From NCBI GenBank assembly GCA_045595165.1, contig JAZNZY010000021.1, forward strand, positions 62,001 through 126,000: a DNA stretch of 64,000 bases. Direction: 5' to 3'. This document shows positions 19,189 through 26,159 of the stretch, piece by piece. This DNA is from SFLA01 sp045595165 (GTDB taxonomy: Bacteria; Bacillota; Clostridia; Oscillospirales; CAG-382). The stretch's first letter is position 1; every line of letters starts with the position of its first letter. A program made the position numbers and the translations under genes. The notes below the pieces were generated by a model. The model did no database searches and was not told where the DNA came from. It was given only the letters and a program-made list of their open reading frames with translations.

Positions 19189-19731
19189 ATGAAAAAGACA
19201 ATTTTTGCCCTTATTGCGGCTTGTATGATATTTTCTCTTTGCGCCTGCGGAAGCGGCGAAACGCCTGACGTTAACGTGCCCGAAGGAATGACATACGTTA
19301 AAAACGAAATACTTGCGGTTTCTATGTGCTACCCTCTGGAATGGAGCGTTGACAGAAACGACGGTATGCTGTCCCTCCTCAAGGACACCTCCTCTTCTTC
19401 CATGGTAAGCACCTACGCCAGCCTTTCCGTTACCAAATACGGTACTGATGCCCAGAATTACAAGGATTACTGGAAGACATACGAAGAAAGACTTGCAGAC
19501 GAGCTTAACGAGTACAAGGCTGTAAAGAATGAAGAGATAAAGGTGGACGGAAACACCGCGGGTAAATACCACTACACCGCAAAGGTAGACGGAAGCACTT
19601 ATCATTTCGTTCAGGTAGTTGCTGTAGGCGGTTATTCTGCGTACATAATCACTCTCACCGCCAGCGAAGCCGACTATGAAAGCGTGAGCGCTGATTTTGA
19701 TAAAATAATTTCTAATTTTTATTTCAATTAG
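19189..19731 (+). CDS. PsbP/DcrB-like lipoprotein
   Basis: 180-residue lipoprotein, lipobox LCAC with Cys20. The mature part has the alternating pattern of the Mog1/PsbP/DcrB fold: a Tyr-Pro-x-x-Trp turn (CYPLEWSV), then strands and a closing helix ending FDKIISNFYF. The function of these lipoproteins is generally unknown; they sit on the outer face of the membrane. The start at 19189 has a GAGG ribosome site and follows a clear promoter. The gene is followed 3 bp later by the tRNA promoter. A similar protein is encoded at 30578-31096. Confidence 0.8.
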   Translation: MKKTIFALIAACMIFSLCACGSGETPDVNVPEGMTYVKNEILAVSMCYPLEWSVDRNDGMLSLLKDTSSSSMVSTYASLSVTKYGTDAQNYKDYWKTYEERLADELNEYKAVKNEEIKVDGNTAGKYHYTAKVDGSTYHFVQVVAVGGYSAYIITLTASEADYESVSADFDKIISNFYFN

Positions 19732-19734
19732 GTA

Positions 19735-19763
19735 TTGACAAACCAAAAGACTTGTGATATACT
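19735..19763 (+). promoter_or_regulatory. tRNA-Val promoter
   Basis: Consensus -35 TTGACA (19735-19740), 17-bp spacer, -10 TATACT (19758-19763), 15 bp before the mature tRNA 5' end. Begins 3 bp after the preceding stop codon. Confidence 0.85.
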
Positions 19764-19778
19764 TTACAAGTCGAACAC

Positions 19779-19855
19779 GGGGGCTTAGCTCAGTTGGTTA
19801 GAGCACCTGCCTTACAAGCAGGGGGTCACAGGTTCGAGTCCTGTAGCCCCCACCA
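19779..19855 (+). tRNA. tRNA-Val (anticodon TAC)
   Basis: 77 bases including encoded CCA (19853-19855). Acceptor stem GGGGGCT (19779-19785) pairs with AGCCCCC (19845-19851). The D-arm has AGCTCAGTTGGTTAGAGC, the anticodon loop reads CTTACAA between CCTGC and GCAGG, and the T-arm has GGTTCGAGTCC. The anticodon TAC reads valine GTA codons. It is a single-gene transcription unit with its own promoter and terminator. Confidence 0.97.
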
Positions 19856-19860
19856 AAAAA

Positions 19861-19889
19861 GAACGAAGCACAAGCTTCGTTCTTTTTTT
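19861..19889 (+). terminator. Terminator of tRNA-Val
   Basis: Perfect 9-bp stem GAACGAAGC (19861-19869) / GCTTCGTTC (19874-19882), loop ACAA, followed by seven T. Starts 5 bp after the tRNA CCA end. Confidence 0.93.
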
Positions 19890-19891
19890 AT

Positions 19892-20065
19892 CCAAGCCGA
19901 CTGTTCAAGGCGGCTTGGTATGGCATCAACGCGCTTTTGCGCGTTGTATGTAATTGCGGCGCACGCCGCGTATGGCATTTCAGTCGGCTTGATTACATAC
20001 CGCAACAAGTTGCGGATTCCATACACGCCTATCGGCGTGATTACATACAACGGCTTCCGCCGTTG
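19892..20065. repeat. Array of six small hairpins with conserved 8-bp spacers
   Basis: Six palindromes follow each other: CCAAGCCG/CGGCTTGG (19892-19918), CAACGCGC/GCGCGTTG (19927-19946), GCGGC/GCCGC (19956-19969), CCGCAAC/GTTGCGG (20000-20015), CACGCC/GGCGTG (20024-20039), CAACGGC/GCCGTTG (20048-20065). The joins are near-identical octamers: TATGGCAT, TATGTAAT, TATGGCAT, then the inverse forms ATTACATA, ATTCCATA, ATTACATA. The first arm also pairs with 19981-19991 over 11 bp. It has no credible coding content and lies between the tRNA terminator and the YitT promoter. Confidence 0.8.
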
Positions 20066-20085
20066 ATTTTTGACATTCCTCTTTA

Positions 20086-20114
20086 TTGACAAAATTTTAC
20101 TCGGGTGATATAAT
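20086..20114 (+). promoter_or_regulatory. Promoter of the YitT-family gene
   Basis: -35 TTGACA (20086-20091), 17-bp spacer, -10 TATAAT (20109-20114): full consensus. Lies 21 bp after the hairpin array. Confidence 0.85.
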
Positions 20115-20150
20115 ATTTTCCGCCCAAGAATATATACAGAGGTGAAAAAG

Positions 20151-21038
20151 GTGAATATTTTTCACAGATTCAAAAATAAAAAAGTACAGTTCCTGGTGAA
20201 TATGGTAATGATAACCATCGGCTGTGCGGCATACGCGGCGGGAGTTTTCCTGTTTTTGGACCCCAACGCCCTTGCATCGGGGGGAATTTCGGGTGTATCT
20301 ATTATACTCAGCCACTTGATCGGCATTTTCCCCACGGGTACCTGGATAATCATACTTAACGTGCCCCTGCTGATAATCGCCACGTGGAAATTCGGATTCA
20401 AGTTCCTTTTCACTACCATATACGCCATAATAATGTCTTCCCTCTTTATGAACCTGGGTGCGGAATATATCGGCGCCGCCACTAACGATCCTATGCTTGC
20501 CTCTTTTGCGGGTCCCGTGCTGGTTTCCATAGGAATTGCCACCATATTCCACGCAGGCGCATCCACCGGCGGTACGGATATTCTGGTAAAATTGATGCGT
20601 CTTAAATTCAAGCATATCTCCACCGGCACTATCTTTATGATATTCGACGTTATGGTTATTATCGCATCCGCTATCTCCTTTAAGCGGTTAGAATTGTCCA
20701 TATACGCCGGTGTTTGCGTAGTCGTTCAGACCATCGTGGTAGACAAGCTGCTTTACGGCTTTGACAGTGCGAAGATGATATATATAATGAGCGAGAAAAA
20801 CGATATTATCACCCAGCGTCTTCTGAATGAGCTGGACGTGGGCGCAACCATCGTTCACTCCCACGGCGGATACACCGGCAAAAATCAGCCCGTAATAATG
20901 TGCGTGCTTAAAAAGCAACAGCTTCCCAGAGCAAAAGAGCTTATACGCGCGGAGGATAACGGTGCGTTCCTTATAGTAACAAATGCAACGGAGATACTGG
21001 GGCAGGGTTACAAATCCCACGACACCGCCGACTTGTAG
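20151..21038 (+). CDS. YitT family membrane protein (DUF2179)
   Basis: Membrane protein of the YitT family, whose function is unknown although transport has been proposed. The N-terminal half has about five to six membrane helices, with the family's ASGGISGVSIIL near residue 35 and HAGASTGGTDI near residue 125. The C-terminal cytoplasmic DUF2179 domain carries the G-T/A-TxxxxxGxY-type turn (ATIVHSHGGYTGK). I choose GTG 20151 as start because GAGGTG lies 6 bases upstream; GTG 20142 is inside that ribosome site. Length about 295. Confidence 0.9.
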   Translation: MNIFHRFKNKKVQFLVNMVMITIGCAAYAAGVFLFLDPNALASGGISGVSIILSHLIGIFPTGTWIIILNVPLLIIATWKFGFKFLFTTIYAIIMSSLFMNLGAEYIGAATNDPMLASFAGPVLVSIGIATIFHAGASTGGTDILVKLMRLKFKHISTGTIFMIFDVMVIIASAISFKRLELSIYAGVCVVVQTIVVDKLLYGFDSAKMIYIMSEKNDIITQRLLNELDVGATIVHSHGGYTGKNQPVIMCVLKKQQLPRAKELIRAEDNGAFLIVTNATEILGQGYKSHDTADL

Positions 21039-21053
21039 GACTTGGTTATTTAC

Positions 21054-21249
21054 CGCAGAACAAAACGCGAAAAAGTAAAAAAAGATGTACCGCGAAACCA
21101 TCACTTTTTTCGCTGACATTTGTTCGAAGCACTATCAATGTAGGAATTCGTGAATACACGAATTCCTTTTTATTTCGCGTTTTTAAACGTTTTTAGTCGG
21201 TGGGCAGTACCTTTGTACAGCCCCACACGCCTAAAAATCCTTTTCTGCG
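21054..21249 (+). repeat. 195-bp multi-stem element, copy a
   Basis: Non-coding element of about 195 bp, beginning 15 bp after the YitT stop. Paired segments: closing stem P1 CGCAGAA (21054-21060) / TTCTGCG (21243-21249); P2 AAAACGCGAAA (21062-21072) / TTTCGCGTTTT (21173-21183). Inside P2 are an A/T-rich hairpin (21067-21113) and terminator-like H2 GGAATTCGTG/CACGAATTCC (21143-21166) followed by TTTTTATTT. After P2 comes core hairpin H3: outer TTTTTAG (21190-21196) / CTAAAAA (21231-21237), then GTGGG/CCCAC, then GTAC-CTTT-GTAC. A tail at 21250-21297 is shared with copy b. Confidence 0.85.
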
Positions 21250-21308
21250 CTAAATACCCGGCGTCCTACCTTCTCCTGTTTTATATATCAAAAACCACAG
21301 CTTTTTAC

Positions 21309-21503
21309 CGCAGACCGAAACGCAAATGAAAATTATACCGTAATTACCGATGCGAGAGATCTTGCTTTTTCTCTCGCATTTTTGTTTTGTTTATAGGTAG
21401 GAATTTGTAAAAAACAAATTCCTTTTATTTTGCGTTTCTACGCATTTTCGCTCGGGAGGCAGTAGAATACTACAGCTCCCCTCTCGCAAAAAAGCGTTCT
21501 GCG
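21309..21503 (+). repeat. 195-bp multi-stem element, copy b
   Basis: Tandem second copy directly after copy a, same orientation. P1 CGCAGA (21309-21314) / TCTGCG (21498-21503); P2 GAAACGCAAA (21317-21326) / TTTGCGTTTC (21429-21438); H1 ATGCGAGAG/CTCTCGCAT (21350-21379); H2 GGAATTTGT/ACAAATTCC (21400-21422) then TTTTATTT; H3 about 21445-21491, with GGGAG/CTCCC and GTAG-AATA-CTAC. The outer H3 stem has one mismatch. Its tail matches that of copy a but is interrupted by a REP-like hairpin at 21515-21549. Confidence 0.85.
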
Positions 21504-21514
21504 CTAAATATCCT

Positions 21515-21549
21515 CGGGGTCCCCGAAAACGCCGCGCGTTTTTGGGGTG
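21515..21549 (-). repeat. REP-like GGGGACCCC hairpin R4 (inserted in tail of element b)
   Basis: Minus orientation: CACCCC at one end and GGGGACCCCG at the other, with arms AAAAACGC and GCGTTTTC between. In the tail of copy a (around 21250-21270) the same flanks, CTAAATA and GCGTCCTACC, are joined without this hairpin, so it looks like an insertion. Confidence 0.75.
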
Positions 21550-21641
21550 TTCATGCGTCCTACCTTCTCCTGTTTTATATATCAAAAACCGTGAGTTTTA
21601 CCTTCTTCTACGGTAGTTTGGCGGGTTTGAGAAAACATAAT

Positions 21642-21740
21642 GTTTTTGGTCTGCTGACCAAAAACTTCCATAGTTCATCGTTGCGGGGTCCCCAAAAATG
21701 CCTGCATTTTAGGGGTGCTTCTAGTTCATCGTTTATAGTT
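21642..21740. repeat. Half heptamer element A, interrupted by REP-like hairpin R5
   Basis: Hairpin GTTTTTGGTC/GACCAAAAAC (21642-21665), the conserved CTTCC, then heptamers of the type GTTCATC/GTTTATA. A REP-like hairpin (21684-21717, minus orientation) splits the heptamer run. Only one heptamer arm is present, unlike the full elements elsewhere. It lies just before the solute-binding protein gene, whose promoter I could not place with confidence. Confidence 0.7.
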
Positions 21741-21807
21741 TTATTGACTTTAAACGGAAAATATGATAATATATAATAACCACTAACGATACGGAGGGCT
21801 TATAAAA

Positions 21808-23304
21808 ATGAAAAAGGCTTTATCTGTTTTTCTTATTCTCCTTTTGCTGTGCGGTGTGCTGGTTTCGTGTAATGACAACACCCCCGCAGACGATGAGAGC
21901 GGCGCAGACGTAAGCGACAGCGATTACGGCGCAGACCTGCCCGTAAAAGACCTTAACGGACGTGTGATCCGTATACTCTGCAGGGACTGGAACGCCAACG
22001 GAAGCGGATCTATACTGGGATTCGGCGGAGAGGTGATCCAGAGAGAGGATTACTCCGAGGACACGGCTTCCGCAGTTGACGTAGCAAAGGCAGAGGTAAG
22101 ACGCGTTATTGAAGAAAGATACAACTGCACTCTTGAAGGACTTATTACCGCCGCCGGGCAAGCGGAACTAAACCGGATGATCGTAGACCAGATGGCGGCA
22201 GGACTTTCGGGAGAAAACGCATACGATCTGTTGTTTGAAAATATTACCTACACCGCCGCATCCTGGCTTGACGGTGTATACAGAGATCTGAATTCCATTG
22301 AAACTATCGACCTTTCCAACCCTTGGTGGGATCAGCAGGCGGTAAACGATCTTTCCGTTGCGGGAAGAATTTTCGTAGCCCTGGGCGATATTAACACTCA
22401 GGATAACGACGGCACCTGGCTTATCTTCTTCAACAAGCGGTTGGCAGGCGAAATGTGCTCGGATTACAACTTTTACGAAATGGTTGATAACGACGAGTGG
22501 AATATGGACAACTTCATTACCATCTGCAAGGGTATAACCTTTGACAGCAGCGGTGACGGCAACGTAGACGAATTCGACACCTGGGCGCTGGGAACAGAAA
22601 CCTATAACATATACGTTCACGCCCTTGCGGCAGGAGAAAAGGTAGTTTCCAAGGATACGGACGATATCCCCTATTTCTCCTTCCAGACCGAGGGTATGTA
22701 CGATGCCCTTGCAAAAATAAGCAATTTTTACAGCGATAAAGGCACGGTTATGATCGCCGATGACGGCAGATTTTCCGGCAAGGGATACTCCAATGTGTTT
22801 GAAGCAACGGTAGTAAAAGCATTTACCGAAGGCAGAGAGCTGTTTTATATGGGCGGACTTATGAACCTTACCGCATTCCGCGCAATGGAGGACGATTTCG
22901 GTATGCTTCCCATTCCCAAGGGTAACCCCGATCAGGACAGATATTACCACTCCGTTTCCTACCACCAGACGTCCTCTCTCGCTATCCCCTATTCTGCGAA
23001 AGATCCCGAGGATCTGGGACTTATTATCGAAGCTCTCGGCGCATTGAGCAAGCAGCTCGTTACCCCCGAATATTATGACAGAACCCTGAAGCTTCAGGCT
23101 ACCCGTGATGATGAATCCGGCAGAATGCTTGATATAATCTTCGATTCCCGTGTGTTCGATCTCGGCGCTATATATAATTGGGGCGGAGTGTGCGGACAGA
23201 TGTATACCGCAGACCCCAACTATGCATCCCGTTTTGAGTCGGTGGCAGATAAGGCGCAAAGCGATATGGAAGAAACGCTGGAAATTCTGGTAGAATTTAA
23301 TTAA
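21808..23304 (+). CDS. Extracellular solute-binding lipoprotein (ABC family 1-like)
   Basis: 498-residue lipoprotein, lipobox LVSC with Cys21, then an acidic linker. The body resembles large family-1 (sugar-type) solute-binding proteins of Clostridia, with conserved-looking stretches such as NPWWDQQAVNDLSV, LIFFNKRL and FGMLPIPKGNPDQDRYY. Near residue 248 there is a Ca-binding-like loop DSSGDGNVDEFD. No ABC permease or ATPase gene is nearby, so its transporter must be elsewhere or it acts differently. It is a paralogue-like relative of 26503-27951 (both contain the FxMLPMPK/FGMLPIPK segment). The substrate cannot be deduced. Confidence 0.8.
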   Translation: MKKALSVFLILLLLCGVLVSCNDNTPADDESGADVSDSDYGADLPVKDLNGRVIRILCRDWNANGSGSILGFGGEVIQREDYSEDTASAVDVAKAEVRRVIEERYNCTLEGLITAAGQAELNRMIVDQMAAGLSGENAYDLLFENITYTAASWLDGVYRDLNSIETIDLSNPWWDQQAVNDLSVAGRIFVALGDINTQDNDGTWLIFFNKRLAGEMCSDYNFYEMVDNDEWNMDNFITICKGITFDSSGDGNVDEFDTWALGTETYNIYVHALAAGEKVVSKDTDDIPYFSFQTEGMYDALAKISNFYSDKGTVMIADDGRFSGKGYSNVFEATVVKAFTEGRELFYMGGLMNLTAFRAMEDDFGMLPIPKGNPDQDRYYHSVSYHQTSSLAIPYSAKDPEDLGLIIEALGALSKQLVTPEYYDRTLKLQATRDDESGRMLDIIFDSRVFDLGAIYNWGGVCGQMYTADPNYASRFESVADKAQSDMEETLEILVEFN

Positions 23305-23311
23305 AGCTGCA

Positions 23312-23346
23312 AAGCCTTAACGGAAAATTCGTTAAGGCTTTTCTCT
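23312..23346 (+). terminator. Terminator after the solute-binding protein gene
   Basis: 11-bp stem AAGCCTTAACG (23312-23322) / CGTTAAGGCTT (23330-23340), loop of 7, followed by TTCTCTT. Starts 8 bp after the stop. Confidence 0.88.
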
Positions 23347-23419
23347 TGACTTTGCTGATCGTTCATTGTATAATATGTTGTTGCCTTGCGCATATTTTAA
23401 ATGGAAGGGTGGGCGCACA

Positions 23420-24268
23420 ATGAATATCGGAATAGTTCTTGCAGGCGGATTTGCCAAAGGCGCTTACCAGGTAGGTGCGCTGAAGGCGATACGGGAATTT
23501 ATCCCTATGGAAGACATAAAATATATAAGCTGTGCATCTATCGGCGCGCTGAACGGATATGCCTTCGCCGCCCAAAAGCTGGGAAAAGCCCAGGAAATGT
23601 GGCAGGGATTTTGCGGCGAGAACGCGGACACCAACGTAATGCGCCTGCTCCGCAGTGATAAACTGCAGCAGATAATTACAGACCTCGCCTCCCCCGAGGA
23701 TAAGCTTTACAGCAAGCTGTATATCGCCCATCTCAACATAAACTCCATGAAGATGGTGTATTCCGAGCTTAATTCTATGCGTCAGCACACGAGAAAATCC
23801 CTTCGGGCGGGAATTGCTTTGCCCGTTTTCAACCGCCCCGTAAAGATAGAAAACGATTATTATTTCGACGGCGGCTTGGTAGACAATATCCCCGTGTATC
23901 CCTTGATGCAGCATAAATTGGATTATATCATCTGTATTTATTTCGACGATTATTGGTACACCTTTGAGGACAGCTATTTCGATAACAAGATAGTAAAGAT
24001 ATTTTTCCCCGATCCCACACGGGCAAAGACATCCTTCGTTATCTCCCGTGAAAGCGTGGACAGAATGCTGGAGGACGGATACGAGCGTGCCCGCGCCACC
24101 TTGAACCGCGTGTTTGAGGAGGGAACGGATAATCTTCCTCATATTTATAAAACCATAACCACTATTAACAGAGAAAATCCCAAAAAGAAGATCCGTCTTA
24201 CTACGGATACCATAATCACGGGACTGAATAAAATCGGAAAAAAGATAACGAAAATACAAAAACCGTAA
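23420..24268 (+). CDS. Patatin-like phospholipase/acylhydrolase
   Basis: 282-residue cytoplasmic patatin-fold protein. The oxyanion loop is GGFAKGAYQVG at residues 9-19. The Ser-Asp dyad is Ser40 in CASIGALNG and the Asp of YFDGGLVDN near residue 155. The usual GxSxG elbow reads CASIG, so the first glycine is a cysteine. Start ATG 23420 is chosen over an upstream ATG at 23366 because GGAAGGG lies upstream and the family begins right at the glycine loop. It has a terminator on both sides and is likely monocistronic. The lipid substrate is unknown. Confidence 0.88.
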   Translation: MNIGIVLAGGFAKGAYQVGALKAIREFIPMEDIKYISCASIGALNGYAFAAQKLGKAQEMWQGFCGENADTNVMRLLRSDKLQQIITDLASPEDKLYSKLYIAHLNINSMKMVYSELNSMRQHTRKSLRAGIALPVFNRPVKIENDYYFDGGLVDNIPVYPLMQHKLDYIICIYFDDYWYTFEDSYFDNKIVKIFFPDPTRAKTSFVISRESVDRMLEDGYERARATLNRVFEEGTDNLPHIYKTITTINRENPKKKIRLTTDTIITGLNKIGKKITKIQKP

Positions 24269-24278
24269 TGACTTTTAT

Positions 24279-24358
24279 AATCACCCCAAGAAGCCTTGCG
24301 GCTTCTCGGGGACCCCGTCAATCACCCCAAGAAGCCTTGCGGCTTCTCGGGGACCCCG
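24279..24358 (+). repeat. Tandem pair of REP-like GGGGACCCC hairpins (R1, R2)
   Basis: Two copies of the same hairpin at 24279-24317 and 24320-24358, a 41-bp unit repeated directly. Each has AATCACCCC, arms AAGAAGCC/GGCTTCT around TTGC, then CGGGGACCCCG. The two differ only at the last bases. They lie between the patatin stop and the shared terminator. Confidence 0.9.
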
Positions 24359-24370
24359 ACAACAACAAAT

Positions 24371-24395
24371 ACGCCCGATAAAACGGGCGTTTTTA
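24371..24395. terminator. Bidirectional terminator between patatin and tspO
   Basis: ACGCCCG (24371-24377) / CGGGCGT (24384-24390) with T-tract on the plus strand. An A-tract precedes it only weakly, so it fits the patatin gene best and may also serve convergent tspO. Confidence 0.8.
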
Positions 24396-24413
24396 GTTTT
24401 CAAAACACTCGAA

Positions 24414-24872
24414 TCAGTTCAACATCGCTACACCGTAGCACAGATATGCCGCAAATGTAAGCCATACCATATAGGGCAAAAACAGTATTCCCGCAATGGG
24501 ACGGCACACCCAGAATTCCCGTGTCAGGACGAATCCCACCGCCCACATAACCAGAATTACCAAAAAAGCGAGCATAAACGCCTGCCATTTAAAAAACAAA
24601 AAGGGCCACACAAAGTTTAAAGCAAGGGTTATTACGTACAGCACCTTCCAAAGCTTTCCTTTGCAGCCTGATGTGTATGCGAAATAGCTTGAAAGCCCCA
24701 TAAGAGCATACAGCAAAGTCCACACTGCGGGGAACACCCAGCCCGGCGGGGAAAGCGCAGGCAAAGCGATGCCCTGATACAAGCCCGACCCTGCCGCAGT
24801 AAGCGCGCCCGCAAGCCCTCCCACAAACAACGGTATAAACAAGGAGAGTAATAAAACACCCAATCTTTTCAC
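24414..24872 (-). CDS. tspO: TspO/MBR family protein
   Basis: 152-residue protein with five membrane helices, homologous to the tryptophan-rich sensory protein / peripheral benzodiazepine receptor that binds porphyrins. Family motif PPGWVFPAVWTLLYALMGLS occurs near residues 42-61, and the later helix has WVCRPIAGILFLPYMVWLTFA. It starts at GTG 24872 with AAAGGGG about 12 bases upstream. Monocistronic and convergent with the patatin gene. Confidence 0.93.
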   Translation of the reverse strand: MKRLGVLLLSLFIPLFVGGLAGALTAAGSGLYQGIALPALSPPGWVFPAVWTLLYALMGLSSYFAYTSGCKGKLWKVLYVITLALNFVWPFLFFKWQAFMLAFLVILVMWAVGFVLTREFWVCRPIAGILFLPYMVWLTFAAYLCYGVAMLN

Positions 24873-24966
24873 AAAAAACGACGCCCCTTTATCAGAAGAG
24901 AATTTTGTATTAATATAATTTATGTTTTTAACTTAAAAAATATGCAGTCAACTTAATGCACATCTG

Positions 24967-24995
24967 TTGCAAAACGAAAAAAAACGGTATATAAT
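24967..24995 (+). promoter_or_regulatory. Promoter of the first Gfo/Idh/MocA gene
   Basis: -35 TTGCAA (24967-24972), 17-bp spacer, -10 TATAAT (24990-24995). The leader to the start codon is about 75 bases. Confidence 0.75.
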
Positions 24996-25078
24996 ACGTA
25001 TGTTATGCAACACCGCAACACGGATTTATGCTTTGCGGTAAAATCATTTTATTCACAGATGAAAGGAACGTAACGAGA

Positions 25079-26155
25079 ATGGAACAGAAAAAACTCAAAG
25101 TCGCCGTTGTAGGCGTTGGCGGCATATCCGAGGTACATATTAACGGCTATAAAGCCTGCCCCAACGTGGAGCTTTATGCTTTTTGCGATATCAACGAAAA
25201 AACTCTTAAATTGAAGGGCGAGCGCCACGGCGTTACCCGTCTTTATACCGACGAAGCAACTATGCTCGCAGAGCTTCCCGAGATCGACGCGGTTTCCGTT
25301 TGCACCTGGAATTCCGCCCACGCGCCCTGCACCATTATGGCGCTCAACGCGGGCAAGCACGTTCTGTGCGAAAAGCCTATGGCTATGAACACCGAGGAAG
25401 CCGAGGCTATGATGGAAGCGGCAAAGCGCAACAATAAATTGCTTATGATCGGCTTCGTGCGCCGTTTCGGTAATGATGCCGCCGTGCTTAAGGATTTTAT
25501 CGATGCAGGCGATTTCGGCGAAATTTACTACGCAAAGGCAAACTACACCCGTCGTAACGGATGCCCCGGCGGTTGGTTCGGTGAAAAGGCACGCTCCGGC
25601 GGCGGTCCTCTTATCGACCTGGGAGTACATGTTATCGACCTTGTCCGCTATCTGCTGGGCAATCCCAAGCCTGTTTCCGTTTACGGCGTAACCTATGATA
25701 AGCTTAAAAACCGTCCCGGAATTAAGGGAACGGTGGATTATAAGTCCGAAACCGACGCGGCAAAGCCCGTTTTCGACGTTGAGGATATGGCAAGCGCGCT
25801 TATCCGCTTCGATAACGGCACTACTCTGGCTGTGGAAGCATCCTTCAGCCTTAATATTCCCCACGATGTGGGCAAGATCGAGCTGTACGGAAGCAAGGCG
25901 GGCGCAGTGATCGACCCCGAATTAAAGATATACACTCAGCAAAACGGTTATCTCACCAACGTGACTATGCATCAGTCCACAGCACTCAGCTTTGACGGAT
26001 TGTTCGAAAACGAAATATCCCATTTTGTAAGATGTATTACAGAGGGTATCCCCTGCCGCAATCCCGCAGAGGACGGCGTTGAAATGATGAAGATACTGGA
26101 TGCGGTGTATCTCTCCGCCTCCACGGGACACGAGGTAGTAATTGAAGCTGTCTAA
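25079..26155 (+). CDS. Gfo/Idh/MocA family oxidoreductase
   Basis: 358-residue NAD(P)-dependent oxidoreductase, most likely acting on a sugar or inositol derivative. The Rossmann loop VVGVGGISEVH is near residue 10 and the family's EKPMAMNTEEAE near residue 97 (the EKP lysine is catalytic). A GGGPLIDLGVHVIDLVRYLL stretch occurs near residue 175, with the conserved His. Start 25079 has AAAGGA upstream; a more upstream ATG (25028) adds 17 unrelated residues. The final codons and stop (GAAGCTGTCTAA) coincide with the left edge of repeat element c, also seen non-coding before copy d. Confidence 0.92.
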   Translation: MEQKKLKVAVVGVGGISEVHINGYKACPNVELYAFCDINEKTLKLKGERHGVTRLYTDEATMLAELPEIDAVSVCTWNSAHAPCTIMALNAGKHVLCEKPMAMNTEEAEAMMEAAKRNNKLLMIGFVRRFGNDAAVLKDFIDAGDFGEIYYAKANYTRRNGCPGGWFGEKARSGGGPLIDLGVHVIDLVRYLLGNPKPVSVYGVTYDKLKNRPGIKGTVDYKSETDAAKPVFDVEDMASALIRFDNGTTLAVEASFSLNIPHDVGKIELYGSKAGAVIDPELKIYTQQNGYLTNVTMHQSTALSFDGLFENEISHFVRCITEGIPCRNPAEDGVEMMKILDAVYLSASTGHEVVIEAV

Positions 26156-26159
26156 ACTT

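Noticed and set aside
21039..21807. Insertion sequence or degraded gene in the 769-bp gap
   Set aside because: No frame longer than about 65 codons has recognisable homology, and no transposase motif is seen. The gap is explained by structured repeats.
22540..22600. Dockerin module in the first solute-binding protein
   Set aside because: Only one Ca-binding-like loop is present and it is embedded in the binding-protein fold; a dockerin needs two such loops at a terminus.
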